Shown: one piece after another, positions 50,868 through 59,895 of the stretch
How positions within the stretch are numbered: the first letter of the stretch is position 1
How the letters are laid out: each line of letters starts with the position of its first letter
Source: Aminipila butyrica
GTDB taxonomy: Bacteria > Bacillota > Clostridia > Peptostreptococcales > Anaerovoracaceae
Length of the DNA: 64,000 bases
Reading direction: 5' to 3'
NCBI RefSeq assembly: GCF_010669305.1
Contig: NZ_CP048649.1
Location: 558,001-622,000 of the forward strand
Notes under the pieces: generated by a model
Database searches by the model: none
Told to the model about the DNA's origin: nothing
The model's input: only the letters and a program-made list of their open reading frames with translations
Position numbers and translations under genes: made by a program

Positions 50868-51913
50868 ACAGATTAAATATTGCGATCTTATTCGGGGGAT
50901 GTTCTCCTGAGTATAGTGTGTCGCTCCAATCGGCCTACTCTGTAATTACACATATAGATACTGACAAATTTATGCCCGTACTGATTGGGATTTCATCAAA
51001 GGGAGACTGGTATCGGTTTGAAGGGGATAATGAAAAAATTGCATCTGACACATGGTGCAATCCCTCGGACTGCTTGCCGGCGGTAATTTCACCGGATCGT
51101 AAAGCGCATACCCTGTTGGTATTTCACCCTGACAAAGTTGTAAAACTCCCGATTGACGCCGCGTTTCCTGTTCTCCATGGAAAAAATGGCGAGGACGGTA
51201 CAGTTCAGGGCTTATTCGAAATGGCGGGAATCCCGATTGTCGGCTGTAGCACACTGGCATCGACGCTTTGTATGGATAAAGACCGTGCGCACAAGCTGGC
51301 ACATATCGCCGGTGTGCAGGTTCCCACTTCCTTCGTTTTGAAAAAGAATATGGATGCCGGAATCGCCCTGGCACAGGCTGAGAGTCTCGGATATCCCCTG
51401 TTTGTAAAGCCGATCAGGGCCGGTTCCTCCTATGGCATTACTAAAGTGATTGATCGGCACTATCTTCCTGCCGCCATCAAGTTGGCTTTTGAATATGATG
51501 ATGAAGTCATCGTAGAGGAAAGCATAACTGGATTTGAAGTTGGCTGCGCCGTGATGGGCAATAATGAGCTGACAGTTGGAGAGGTCGATGAAATCGAATT
51601 ATCGGACGGATTTTTTGATTTAACGGAAAAGTACACCCTGAAAACCTCGGCCATTCATGTCCCGGCACGAATCTCAAAAGAAAAAGCGGAGGAAATCAAA
51701 CAGACCGCAAAGACGATTTATCAGGCCCTGGGCTGCCGTGGCTTTGCGCGGGTGGACATGTTCCTGAACGCTGACGGCAAGATCATTTTTAATGAAGTCA
51801 ATACGATTCCCGGCTTCACCTCTCACAGCCGGTATCCCAACATGATGAAAGCCATCGGCATTTCTCTTGAGCAGATTATTTCTCGCGTGATTGGATTGGC
51901 GGTCGGCGTATGA
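50864..51913 (+). CDS. vanG: VanG D-alanine-D-serine ligase
   Basis: This 349-residue ATP-grasp ligase has FGGCSPEYSVSLQSA at the start, KPIRAGSSYG for ATP and EVNTIPGFTSHSRYP as the metal and catalytic segment. The omega-loop EKYTLKTSA is of the D-Ala-D-Ser type rather than the D-lactate type. It makes D-Ala-D-Ser, which lowers vancomycin affinity for peptidoglycan precursors. It overlaps vanW and vanXY. Confidence 0.95.
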   Translation: MNRLNIAILFGGCSPEYSVSLQSAYSVITHIDTDKFMPVLIGISSKGDWYRFEGDNEKIASDTWCNPSDCLPAVISPDRKAHTLLVFHPDKVVKLPIDAAFPVLHGKNGEDGTVQGLFEMAGIPIVGCSTLASTLCMDKDRAHKLAHIAGVQVPTSFVLKKNMDAGIALAQAESLGYPLFVKPIRAGSSYGITKVIDRHYLPAAIKLAFEYDDEVIVEESITGFEVGCAVMGNNELTVGEVDEIELSDGFFDLTEKYTLKTSAIHVPARISKEKAEEIKQTAKTIYQALGCRGFARVDMFLNADGKIIFNEVNTIPGFTSHSRYPNMMKAIGISLEQIISRVIGLAVGV

Positions 51914-52680
51914 AAATGCTTGTGATACCGAAAAAGTCTATCAATGCGGGTAACCTGATTTTGGTCAATGCTCAGTATCCCTACTGTTCGGGAAATGCGG
52001 AAAGTTCTCTTGTCCCAGCCCATTCAAAGAGCAGTGTCTTGCTGGAACGCAGAGCCGCCGTTTTGCTTTCCAAGCTCATGAGCAGTATCGAGGGCTGGGA
52101 GCAGATCAGCGCGGTGAGCGGCTGGCGCTCCAGAGCGGAACAGCAGGACATTTATAACCAGTCTCTGCGAGACAACGGGGCTGCTTTTACAGAGCAGTTT
52201 GTGGCGAATCCGGATCACAGCGAACATCAGACCGGACTTGCCATCGACCTGGGCCTCCGCAAACCGGAGATTGACTTCATCAGGCCAGATTTTCCCTATT
52301 CAGGCATCTGTCAGACGTTTCGGGAAAAAGCCGTGGCCTACGGCTTCATTGAACGCTATCCAAATGGGAAAGAGGCTATCACAGGAATTGCGCACGAACC
52401 ATGGCATTTCCGCTACGTTGGAGCGCCTCATGCTGCAATTATGACAGAGCTTGGGCTGACACTGGAAGAATATCATGCTTTTCTAAAGCAGTATCCCAAC
52501 GGAGAGAAACGCTTTTTGTATCGGACGGGGAATCAAAATATTGAGGTTGCCTATGTAAAGACCGCGGCTGGAGCGGACGCCGAATTTGAAATTGAGGACG
52601 ACATTCCATACTCGGTATCCGGCAATAACGCAGACGGGTTTGTTCTGACCAAGTGGAGGAATTGCAATGACAAAGGATAA
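51910..52680 (+). CDS. vanXY: VanXY D,D-dipeptidase/D,D-carboxypeptidase
   Basis: This 256-residue M15 zinc peptidase has SEHQTGLAIDLG with the His and Asp ligands and EPWHFRYVG with the catalytic Glu and His. It removes D-Ala-D-Ala dipeptides and terminal D-Ala from precursors, leaving D-Ala-D-Ser ends. It overlaps both neighbours and ends 14 bases into vanT. Confidence 0.93.
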   Translation: MKMLVIPKKSINAGNLILVNAQYPYCSGNAESSLVPAHSKSSVLLERRAAVLLSKLMSSIEGWEQISAVSGWRSRAEQQDIYNQSLRDNGAAFTEQFVANPDHSEHQTGLAIDLGLRKPEIDFIRPDFPYSGICQTFREKAVAYGFIERYPNGKEAITGIAHEPWHFRYVGAPHAAIMTELGLTLEEYHAFLKQYPNGEKRFLYRTGNQNIEVAYVKTAAGADAEFEIEDDIPYSVSGNNADGFVLTKWRNCNDKG

Positions 52681-54799
52681 GCAATACGGAGGATTGGATA
52701 CGTTCAAGCTCATTGCTGCCTTACTGGTCATTTGCATCCATACCTCGCCTCTGATTACATTCAGTGTAAATGCAGATTTTTTCCTGACCAGAATCGTCGC
52801 CCGGATTGCCGTGCCATTTTTCCTGATGGTATCTGGCTTTTTCGTCCTGCCCGGCTACCTGTTTGAAAGGAGCCGTGACACCCATCCGCTCATACAGTTT
52901 TTCAAAAAAGCCGCGTTTCTGTACGCTGTGGCAATCATCATTTATCTGCCGGTCAATCTTTACGCAGGCCTGTTCAAGGGGCTTGACGTAGCGGACGTTA
53001 TTCGCATGGCCCTGTTTGATGGCACGTTCTACCATCTGTGGTATCTGCCAGCGGTCATCCTGGGCGCTCTGATTGTATTCCTTTTGAGTCGCAGGCTGCC
53101 GTTCCATGCGGTTATGGTTGTCAGCCTGTTTCTGTATGGCATTGGCTTGATGGGAGACAGCTATTTTGGTGCGATCTCCGGTGTGCCGGTTCTGTCCACG
53201 GCCTATGACGCTATGTTTCATGTATTTTCCTATACCCGTAACGGACTCTTTTACGCGCCTGTCTTTTTGACGATGGGCGCATGGCTTGGTCATTCCACAC
53301 GGACTTGCAGCATGAAAATGAGCGCGGTTGGGTTTGCGTTTTCCATGATGCTGATGACCGTCGAAGGATTTGCCCTTCATCATCTTGGCTGGCAACGCCA
53401 CGATAGCATGTACCTTGCTCTGCTGCCGTGCATGTATTTTCTCTATCAGCTTGTAATGAAGTGGGATCGCAAACCGGGACCATTTTTACGGTCTATTTCC
53501 ACCTGGATTTACCTCATTCATCCTCTTTTTATTGTGGTTGTACGGGGAGCGGCAAAAGTAACTGGCCTTGAGGATATGCTGGTACAAAATAGTCTGATCC
53601 ATTATCTTGCAGTATCAGTGTTGTCTGTTCTGTTTGCTGTGTTGATAGCTAAGTTGCCCATTTTTAGAAAGAAAAAAGTATTCCAGAAAGGGCGGGCATG
53701 GATAGAGCTTGACCGTGCTGCGCTGCACCATAATGTGGACGCCCTTCGCGCTTTGCTTCCTAATGGCTGTGAGTTGATGCCCGCCATCAAGACAAATGCC
53801 TACGGGCATGGTGCGGTCTTGATTTCACGGGAGCTGAATTGTATGGGCGTAAATGCCTTCTGCGTCGCAACTGTTCAGGAAGGGGCCGAGTTGCGTAAAA
53901 ATAGCGTCAACGGAACGATTTTAGTTTTGGGCTATACCCACCCGAGGGATTTTTCACTTCTGCGCCGCTATAACCTGACGCAGACCGTGCTTGATCTTTC
54001 TTATGCGAAGGTACTCGACCGATATGGTAAAAAGATTTCGGTGCATGTCAAAATTGATACGGGAATGAGCCGTTTGGGAGAGCGCAGCGAAAAGATAGAA
54101 GAAATCATCAGAATTTTTCAGTGTAAGAACTTGAAAATCGAAGGTGTTTTTACCCATCTCTGTGTGGCTGATGAAACTTCCCATGAAAGTATAAAGTTTA
54201 CTCATACCCAGGCAAAAGCCTTTTACGACGTCATTGCCGAGCTTCATCAGCACGGATTCACATGCCCTAAAAAGCACATCGTCAGCAGTGACGGCCTTTT
54301 GTACTATCCAGAACTAGCTGAAAACTATGCAAGGGTTGGGATCGCACTCTATGGAATACTCAGCACCCGCGCCGATACGGAACGCTGCGGCATTTCCCTG
54401 GAGCCGGTTTTGTCCATAAAGGCGCGAATCGCCTTAGTCAAAGATTTATTTGCAGGTGAAGCAGCCGGTTACGGACTGCAATTTGTCGCTTCGCAGGATA
54501 ATAGAATAGCGGTTGTGGCAATGGGATATGGTGACGGCATCCCGCGTTCCCTGTCGTGTGGGGTGGGAAGTGTTTTGATTCAGGGCATCAAAGCCCCTAT
54601 TGCTGGACGGATATGTATGGATCAAATGCTGGTGGATATCTCCAACATTCCGAACGTCAAGTCTGGAGATGTTGCTGTGATTATTGGGCAGTCTGGAAAT
54701 GAGAGAATAACCGCCTGTGATCTTGCGGAGCAGGATGGGACAATCTCTAATGAAATCCTTAGCCGTCTGGGTGAACGGTTGGAAAGGCTGTTAATTTAA
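52667..54799 (+). CDS. vanT: VanT membrane-bound serine racemase
   Basis: This is a 710-residue fusion. Residues 1-335 form an acyltransferase-3-like membrane domain with about ten segments, thought to import L-serine. Residues 345-710 form an alanine-racemase-like PLP domain (PLP Lys in MPAIKTNAYGHG, YARVGIALYG, CMDQMLVDIS). It produces D-serine for VanG. It is the final gene of the cluster and is followed by two terminators. Confidence 0.93.
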   Translation: MTKDKQYGGLDTFKLIAALLVICIHTSPLITFSVNADFFLTRIVARIAVPFFLMVSGFFVLPGYLFERSRDTHPLIQFFKKAAFLYAVAIIIYLPVNLYAGLFKGLDVADVIRMALFDGTFYHLWYLPAVILGALIVFLLSRRLPFHAVMVVSLFLYGIGLMGDSYFGAISGVPVLSTAYDAMFHVFSYTRNGLFYAPVFLTMGAWLGHSTRTCSMKMSAVGFAFSMMLMTVEGFALHHLGWQRHDSMYLALLPCMYFLYQLVMKWDRKPGPFLRSISTWIYLIHPLFIVVVRGAAKVTGLEDMLVQNSLIHYLAVSVLSVLFAVLIAKLPIFRKKKVFQKGRAWIELDRAALHHNVDALRALLPNGCELMPAIKTNAYGHGAVLISRELNCMGVNAFCVATVQEGAELRKNSVNGTILVLGYTHPRDFSLLRRYNLTQTVLDLSYAKVLDRYGKKISVHVKIDTGMSRLGERSEKIEEIIRIFQCKNLKIEGVFTHLCVADETSHESIKFTHTQAKAFYDVIAELHQHGFTCPKKHIVSSDGLLYYPELAENYARVGIALYGILSTRADTERCGISLEPVLSIKARIALVKDLFAGEAAGYGLQFVASQDNRIAVVAMGYGDGIPRSLSCGVGSVLIQGIKAPIAGRICMDQMLVDISNIPNVKSGDVAVIIGQSGNERITACDLAEQDGTISNEILSRLGERLERLLI

Positions 54800-54860
54800 G
54801 ATTTTGAAAGGTCTATTTTAGCAAGTTTATATCTATATCAGAATCAAAGATAGAGAAATA

Positions 54861-54900
54861 CCCGCCAAATAAAAAAAACGGCGCTTTGGCGGGTCATTTT
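54861..54900 (+). terminator. Intrinsic terminator after vanT
   Basis: CCCGCCAAA pairs with TTTGGCGGG around a 15-base A-rich loop, followed by TCATTTTT. Confidence 0.75.
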
Positions 54901-54933
54901 TCATGCCTAAATATTCTAAAGCAACTCAAGTAA

Positions 54934-54967
54934 CCCTCCAAACCCGTGAAGTTTGGAGGGATTTCTT
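54934..54967 (+). terminator. Second terminator after van cluster
   Basis: CCCTCCAAAC pairs perfectly with GTTTGGAGGG around a 7-base loop, followed by ATTTCTT. Confidence 0.8.
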
Positions 54968-55271
54968 ATGTGTTGGTCTCTACAGACTACACCGCTGCGC
55001 ATCTGCTGCAGCGATATTAGGCTATTTGCATAATCAGTGATTACATAGGTGATTCGTCAAAAAAAGACTATGTTCCTCAGCGGATAGCTATGCCCACCAA
55101 CACGAACCACCAGAGCAGGTAGAACGTGAAATAGTATATAAGAGCGTACTTATGGACGGTCATGTCCACAGGTGCGCTCTTTTTTTGCTGCACAGAATCA
55201 TACCTCGATGCCGGTCACCGCCTCTTGTCCTTCGTTTTCAATCACATTTTGAAAATTAGGAGGACAAGCAT
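54968..55271 (+). other. Intergenic region before sigma-like gene
   Basis: About 300 bases hold no gene that I can see. Near its end AGAGCG (55141-55146) pairs with CGCTCT followed by seven T (55176-55188), an attenuator-like hairpin between promoter region and the sigma-like gene. Confidence 0.5.
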
Positions 55272-55685
55272 ATGTCAGAGAACAAAAAATATACCATCGT
55301 AGTAAAACGGCAGCGTGTCGAGGTCAGTGAGGCCGTCTACCGTGCCTACCATAAAGAGCGGGAAGCGGAACGCTACCAAAACAAGCTGATCCATCAAAAT
55401 GAGCTTTCGCTAGAGCGGTTCCGAGAGGACGGTGTCAACATTGATTACCTCATTGTCCGTGTTCAACCAGATATCGTGGACAAGCTTATTCGTCAGGAAC
55501 AGCTGGAGGCGTTATGGATCGCTCTTCAATTCTTACCGGAGGATGAACGTTTCCTCATTGATGAACTATTTTTCAATGATAAAAGCGAGCGCAAGTTGGC
55601 CACGGAGCTTGGAATGGCCACCATGACACTCCATGACCGCAAGCATCGTATACTCAAGAAGCTGAAAAAACTCCTTGAGAATTAA
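55272..55685 (+). CDS. Sigma-70-like factor, region 4 type
   Basis: This 137-residue protein's C-terminal half (ALQFLPEDERFLIDELFFNDKSERKLATELGMATMTLHDRKHRILKKL... in order) is a sigma region 4 helix-turn-helix, and region 2 is absent or very reduced. Short sigma-like factors of this kind precede recombinases in Firmicutes elements. GGAGG lies before ATG. It may activate the excision genes. Confidence 0.75.
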   Translation: MSENKKYTIVVKRQRVEVSEAVYRAYHKEREAERYQNKLIHQNELSLERFREDGVNIDYLIVRVQPDIVDKLIRQEQLEALWIALQFLPEDERFLIDELFFNDKSERKLATELGMATMTLHDRKHRILKKLKKLLEN

Positions 55686-55699
55686 AAATTAATCCGTAC

Positions 55700-55745
55700 A
55701 CCCCCCTCACTTTTTCCTTTATAGAAGTGAGGGGGATTTTTCTAT
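55700..55745 (+). terminator. Intrinsic terminator
   Basis: CCCCCTCACTT pairs with AAGTGAGGGGG around a T/A-rich loop, followed by five T. Confidence 0.85.
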
Positions 55746-56264
55746 CTCTCGTGTTCCTTGAAAAATACCGAAACTATTCGGTCATATCCAGCAGCTTAAA
55801 TACGTTAGCTGTTCAGCTCCGATGAGGGGAAAGCGGCTTCGGAGGACACGCCAAGACCATCTGCGGATAGGTCAGAGCTATTCGTAAACACGATAGCATC
55901 AAAGATGTCGAGCGAAAAATGTCCGTCCATAAAGCAATCTGTGGTAGATTGCCCCGCCATGATCTGAACAGCCTACAATGATACTTCCGCATAGCCACAG
56001 ACATCGCAATGGGTGCGGTCACCGGAGAACCCGGTGAGGGTGAGAGTCCCATGACAGCCACTAACCAAGGCTGGTTTAAGCTGACTGCCCAAAGGACGAA
56101 ATAGTCCTTATGCCGCAGACAATCTGCCTGTGGTGTTCTGCTTCGGGGAGTAGTGTCGAATAGAAGCAGCAGAAAACGAAGAACAAGAGTTTTGTTATAT
56201 TAGAAACTATGAGGACAGCCACCCTGCCGAATACATCAGATCAAACTTGGTGGCTGTCCTTATC
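55746..56264 (+). ncRNA. Candidate structured RNA of unknown family
   Basis: About 520 bases lack a credible gene but are GC-balanced and full of pairing. GCTGTTCAG (55808-55816) can pair over 145 bases with CTGAACAGC (55963-55971), and CTATTCG (55878-55884) with CGAATAG (56157-56163). Local hairpins include CACCGG...CCGGTG (56020-56036), CGCAGA...TCTGCC and CTGCTTC...GAAGCAG. It ends in a terminator-like stem at 56212-56260. It may be an ncRNA or long leader of the MazF gene. Confidence 0.45.
56212..56264 (+). terminator. Terminator-like stem before mazF
   Basis: AGGACAGCCACC pairs perfectly with GGTGGCTGTCCT across a 25-base loop, followed by TATCCTT. The T run is weak, so it may be an attenuator. 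Confidence 0.55.
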
Positions 56265-56307
56265 CTTGTGATATAACAACTAATTTCACGCAAAGGAGGA
56301 ATGCAAA

Positions 56308-56688
56308 ATGCGTATCTACAAAGGCGATATGTTCTACGCCGATTTAACCCCTGTGGTTGGCTGTGAGCAGGGCGGCATCAGGCCGGTACTGATTATCCAA
56401 AATGATATTGGAAACCGCTACAGTCCCACCGTTATCGTGGCCGCTATTACCAGTCGCACCGAAAAGAACCTGCTGCCCACTCATATCCAGTTGTGCAGCC
56501 AGCAGTATGGGCTACGGCAGAATTCCCTTGTGCTTTTGGAGCAGGTGCGAACCATTGACCGTTCCCGCCTGCGTGAGTACATAGGCCATTTAAGCGAACC
56601 AAAGATGCAGCAGGTCAATGAAGCCTTAGCCGTGAGCTTCGGTCTGGATGCCCTGTTGCCGGAACCGCAAATGAGCCTGAGTTTGTAA
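56308..56688 (+). CDS. MazF/PemK-family endoribonuclease toxin
   Basis: This 126-residue protein has the MazF pattern YKGDMFYADLTPVVGCEQGGIRPVLIIQND and AAITSRTEKNLLPTHI, ending with the RLREYIGHL helix. It would cut single-stranded mRNA. No MazE antitoxin lies next to it. The AbrB-like proteins at 5.2-5.9 kb are too distant to assign. It leads a run of recombinase genes, so it may stabilise the element or act in excision control. Confidence 0.85.
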   Translation: MRIYKGDMFYADLTPVVGCEQGGIRPVLIIQNDIGNRYSPTVIVAAITSRTEKNLLPTHIQLCSQQYGLRQNSLVLLEQVRTIDRSRLREYIGHLSEPKMQQVNEALAVSFGLDALLPEPQMSLSL

Positions 56689-56703
56689 AAGGAGGTGCTT
56701 TAT

Positions 56704-57075
56704 ATGGACAAGAAATCCGCTTGGATTTATTGCCGCATCGATGCGCCGGAAGATATCCACGGAGTTTTAAAAGGACAATACGAGAGGTTGGAAACCTATG
56801 CAGCACAGATGGGGTTTGCCGTTGTCGGCTCCTCACAGGACTTGGGCAGCGGTCTGCATTTTGACCACCCCGGCCTGCAGACTGTTCTGGAAGCAGCAAA
56901 AGCCGGGAGCTTTCATATCCTGCTGGTGGATTCGGTAAGCCGGATCGGGCGGGATATGGCAAAGACCATGAACTTTATTCAAACAATCAGCAACTGTGGA
57001 ATCAGCATTTATTCCCCGATGGAGGGCGAAATCAAGCTGTCTGATTTGGCAATGCTGCTGTTTCAATTGCGATAG
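56704..57075 (+). CDS. Serine-recombinase N-terminal domain protein, catalytic Ser absent
   Basis: This 123-residue protein comprises only a resolvase-type N-terminal domain (LLVDSVSRIGRDMAKTMNFI, and ISIYSPMEGE). In active members the first strand reads Y-x-R-V-S with the nucleophilic Ser. Here it is IYCRIDAPED, so the Ser is replaced. It has no DNA-binding part. It may act as a regulator or dimer partner of the larger recombinases. GGAGG precedes ATG 56704. Confidence 0.7.
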   Translation: MDKKSAWIYCRIDAPEDIHGVLKGQYERLETYAAQMGFAVVGSSQDLGSGLHFDHPGLQTVLEAAKAGSFHILLVDSVSRIGRDMAKTMNFIQTISNCGISIYSPMEGEIKLSDLAMLLFQLR

Positions 57076-57086
57076 GAGGAAACGCT

Positions 57087-57242
57087 ATGACAAAAACAGA
57101 GCCGGTAAACGAAGTCCGTTATTTAATGGCACACAACTTTCTCACCTATCTTCTGGAGCAGGGCAAAATTAGCCTTAAGGAATTTCAGATTGCAGATGGG
57201 TTTGCGGTCGAGAAGTACAAGCCGAGGCTCCGGATTATTTAG
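57087..57242 (+). CDS. Small helical protein in recombinase operon
   Basis: This 51-residue ORF with AGGAGG ahead of ATG 57087 encodes a helical peptide (EVRYLMAHNFLTYLLEQGKISLKEF) resembling SHOCT-like small domains. It follows the resolvase-domain gene by 11 bases, so they share an operon. Function is unknown. Confidence 0.55.
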   Translation: MTKTEPVNEVRYLMAHNFLTYLLEQGKISLKEFQIADGFAVEKYKPRLRII

Positions 57243-57333
57243 TGGATTTTGTGATAGCTTTCTCTGCATCTCTGTGGTAGTGTATGTGCTAATACCCAAG
57301 GGGTATTGAACTTACACGAAAGGAGAATCCACG

Positions 57334-57498
57334 ATGCAAAAAGAAAAAACAATCAGGGTTGCTGTTTACTGCCGTGTAGCAACAGAGGCACAGTTAACAG
57401 CTGAAAGCTCAGAAAAAGAGCAGACCAAACGGTTGCAGCAAGCTCTGAAAGAACAGGAGGTGCCGCCATGCCGCAGGTACAGGTTATTGAACCGGTAA
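57334..57498 (+). CDS. Tiny recombinase-like peptide
   Basis: This is a 54-residue ORF with AAAGGAG before ATG 57334. Its start (IRVAVYCRVATEAQ) copies the first strand of serine recombinases but carries Ala at the catalytic Ser position, and it ends soon after. It overlaps the start of the large recombinase by 31 bases. It may be a relic or a coupled leader peptide. Confidence 0.5.
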   Translation: MQKEKTIRVAVYCRVATEAQLTAESSEKEQTKRLQQALKEQEVPPCRRYRLLNR

Positions 57499-59042
57499 AT
57501 GCCATTTACCGCTATGCACCGCCCAAGCTGCGTGTCTGCGCCTACGCCAGAGTCAGCAGCGATTCGGCAGACCAGCTGAATTCCTTTTCCGTACAAATGG
57601 AGCATTACACTTCTCTGATTTCCGGAAATGATGAATGGGTGCTGGTGGACATATACGCCGATGAGGGTATCACCGGAACCCGGTCGGATAAGCGGGAGGA
57701 ATTCCAGAGGATGCTTTCCGACTGCAGGAAAGGCAAAATCGACCGCATCCTTGTAAAGTCCGTTTCCCGGTTTGCAAGGAACATCCACGACTGCCTCTCC
57801 ACCGTCCGGGAGCTGAAAGCCCTTGGCATCGAGGTGGAATTCGAAGAAGATGGCCTCAAGACAGCGGATATGCATGATGAGATGATAATCGGAGCCTTCA
57901 GCTCCATCGCTCAGGAGGAATCCACCTCCATCTCCAACAATATGCGCTGGAGCTACGCCCGTAGGATGCAAAACGGCAACTTCACTTGCTGCTGTGCTCC
58001 CTATGGATACGACCTTGTAAATAACACGCTGGTTCCCAATCTCAAGGAAGCGCCGGTGGTGCACCGGATATTCGGAAGCTATCTCTCCGGCAAGAGCATG
58101 GATCAGATTGCGGCCGAGCTGAACGCTGATGGCATCCCCTGCAAGAACGGCGAGGTTAACTGGCTCTATACCGCCGTCAGCTATATCCTCAAAAGTGAGC
58201 GCTACATCGGTGATGCCCTGCTGCAGAAATCATACACCACCGACACCATGCCCTTTCAAACCAAGCGCAACAAGGGCGAGCGTGACCGCTATTATGTCAC
58301 TGGTTCCCATGAGCCGCTCATCAGCCGGTCGGAGTTTCAGCAGGCACAGCAATTAATGAAAGCCCGTAACTCCCTCTGCCAAAGCAAGGGGAATTGTAAA
58401 CAGTATGTATTTTCTCAAAAAATCAAATGTGGGAAATGCGGCACAAACTTCTCCCGCCGGTTAACCAACGGAAAAACCTATTGGGTCTGCCATAAGCACT
58501 TCCGCAGCAAGGAGCTGTGCGAAATCCGCCAAATCCGGGAGGATGCCATCATGCAGGCCTTCCTCCGGATGTACAACAAGCTAAAACAGAACAGCCGAAA
58601 TATTCTCTCCACCACTTTAACAGAACTGATGGATCTCAAATCCAAAATCACCATGAGCGACGTAAAAGTCGGAAGCATCAACAAAGAAATAGCGGAACTC
58701 ACCAAGCAGAGTCTGGTACTGAATCGTCTCAGGACGAAAGGTTACATGGACTCTGCTATTTTTATGCAGAAAAACAATGAAATCAACCAGCAGCTTGACC
58801 TTCTGAAGCGCAACCGCCGCAGATTGCTGGAAAGCGATGCGGACGATGAGATGATTTCAGAATGCAGGCTGCTGGTTGAGCTGATAGAACAGGGAGCGCC
58901 GTACCTGACAGGGTTTGACGAAACTCTGTTTCACAGTATTGTCAATCAGATTGTTGTCACCGAGCAGGATCAGCTGAAATTCTGCCTCATCGGTGGGTTT
59001 GCCTTTACGGAGCAGTTGCCAAAGGAGGTGTTCGGACGATGA
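57468..59042 (+). CDS. Large serine recombinase 1
   Basis: This 524-residue recombinase has an intact catalytic motif (CAYARVSSDS), KSVSRFARN and QEESTSISNN in the N-terminal domain. A recombinase domain (residues about 185-290), a zinc ribbon (KCGKCGTNF) and a coiled-coil C-terminal region follow. It could integrate or excise the element at short core sites. GGAGG lies ahead of ATG, and it overlaps the next gene by ATGA. Confidence 0.92.
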   Translation: MPQVQVIEPVNAIYRYAPPKLRVCAYARVSSDSADQLNSFSVQMEHYTSLISGNDEWVLVDIYADEGITGTRSDKREEFQRMLSDCRKGKIDRILVKSVSRFARNIHDCLSTVRELKALGIEVEFEEDGLKTADMHDEMIIGAFSSIAQEESTSISNNMRWSYARRMQNGNFTCCCAPYGYDLVNNTLVPNLKEAPVVHRIFGSYLSGKSMDQIAAELNADGIPCKNGEVNWLYTAVSYILKSERYIGDALLQKSYTTDTMPFQTKRNKGERDRYYVTGSHEPLISRSEFQQAQQLMKARNSLCQSKGNCKQYVFSQKIKCGKCGTNFSRRLTNGKTYWVCHKHFRSKELCEIRQIREDAIMQAFLRMYNKLKQNSRNILSTTLTELMDLKSKITMSDVKVGSINKEIAELTKQSLVLNRLRTKGYMDSAIFMQKNNEINQQLDLLKRNRRRLLESDADDEMISECRLLVELIEQGAPYLTGFDETLFHSIVNQIVVTEQDQLKFCLIGGFAFTEQLPKEVFGR

Positions 59043-59890
59043 AGAAAAACCGATACCTTCCTTTCGGTTATCACATTCAAAACGGTACGCTGTGCATTCA
59101 TGAAGTGGAAGCCGCTGTGGTACGGCAAGTTTTTGAGGATTACCAAGACGGGATGTCCTATCTCCGGATTGCCGAGCGGCTTACTGCCAAAAGCGTCCCC
59201 TATATGGAGAACCGCACCGACTGGAACAAGCATAGGGTCAAGCGGATGCTGGAGAATTCTCGCTACTGCGGCGATGATGACTTCCCACTGATTATCCCTG
59301 CCGACACGTTCGATGCGGTAGCCGCCCTGATCGGGCAGAAAAGCCAAGTGGAGCCTTTATCCGAGGAACTGGACAGCATCCGCAGTAAGGCGATTTGTGG
59401 GGCTTGTGGAGCCAAATACAAAAGGGATGGCAGAAGCAAAAATTATGAAGCATGGTGCTGCTCCGCCGAGGGGCGCATCACACCCAAGCGCATTACCGAC
59501 CAAGCCCTGCTGGAGAGTGTAACAGAAATACTAAATGTGATTATCAGCAATCCGAGCCTGCTGGAGCTTCCTTCACCGCACAGGGAGAACTATTCTCTTG
59601 ATGTTGCCCGGACGGAAAACCAAATCAATCGGGAGATTGAAAAAAGCGAGGTGGACAGCGACTACATCAAGTTACTCATATTCGGCTGTGCCGCCGCAAA
59701 ATATGGAGCTTGTGCTGATACGGAGCCGGTATACTTAACCCGCCGGTTACTGGTGATATTCGAGCAACAACAGCCGCTGGATGCTTTCTCAGTCCGGCTC
59801 TTTGAGGATACGGTCAAGCAGGTGGTCATTGATGTGGACGGTAGCCTGTGGCTGCGGATGATTAACGGAAAACTGATCGGAAAGGAGTAA
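59039..59890 (+). CDS. Recombinase-domain protein without catalytic domain
   Basis: This 283-residue protein begins directly in the recombinase DNA-binding domain (LPFGYHIQNGTLCIHEVEAAVVRQVFEDY), with a zinc ribbon (CGACGAKYKRD) and a C-terminal region. It has no resolvase N-terminal domain. It is complementary to the N-terminal-only protein at 56704. It could be a partner or directionality factor for the two full-length recombinases. GGAGG precedes ATG. Confidence 0.75.
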   Translation: MKKNRYLPFGYHIQNGTLCIHEVEAAVVRQVFEDYQDGMSYLRIAERLTAKSVPYMENRTDWNKHRVKRMLENSRYCGDDDFPLIIPADTFDAVAALIGQKSQVEPLSEELDSIRSKAICGACGAKYKRDGRSKNYEAWCCSAEGRITPKRITDQALLESVTEILNVIISNPSLLELPSPHRENYSLDVARTENQINREIEKSEVDSDYIKLLIFGCAAAKYGACADTEPVYLTRRLLVIFEQQQPLDAFSVRLFEDTVKQVVIDVDGSLWLRMINGKLIGKE

Positions 59891-59895
59891 CCGCC

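Noticed and set aside
52667..54799. vanT as two separate genes joined by error
   Set aside because: The membrane-plus-racemase fusion is the normal form of VanT, and the joint is in frame without a start site.
56005..56070. Cobalamin riboswitch
   Set aside because: GGTGAGAGTCCC followed by GCCACT recalls the B12 box, but the conserved GCCACTG is broken and no B12-related gene follows.
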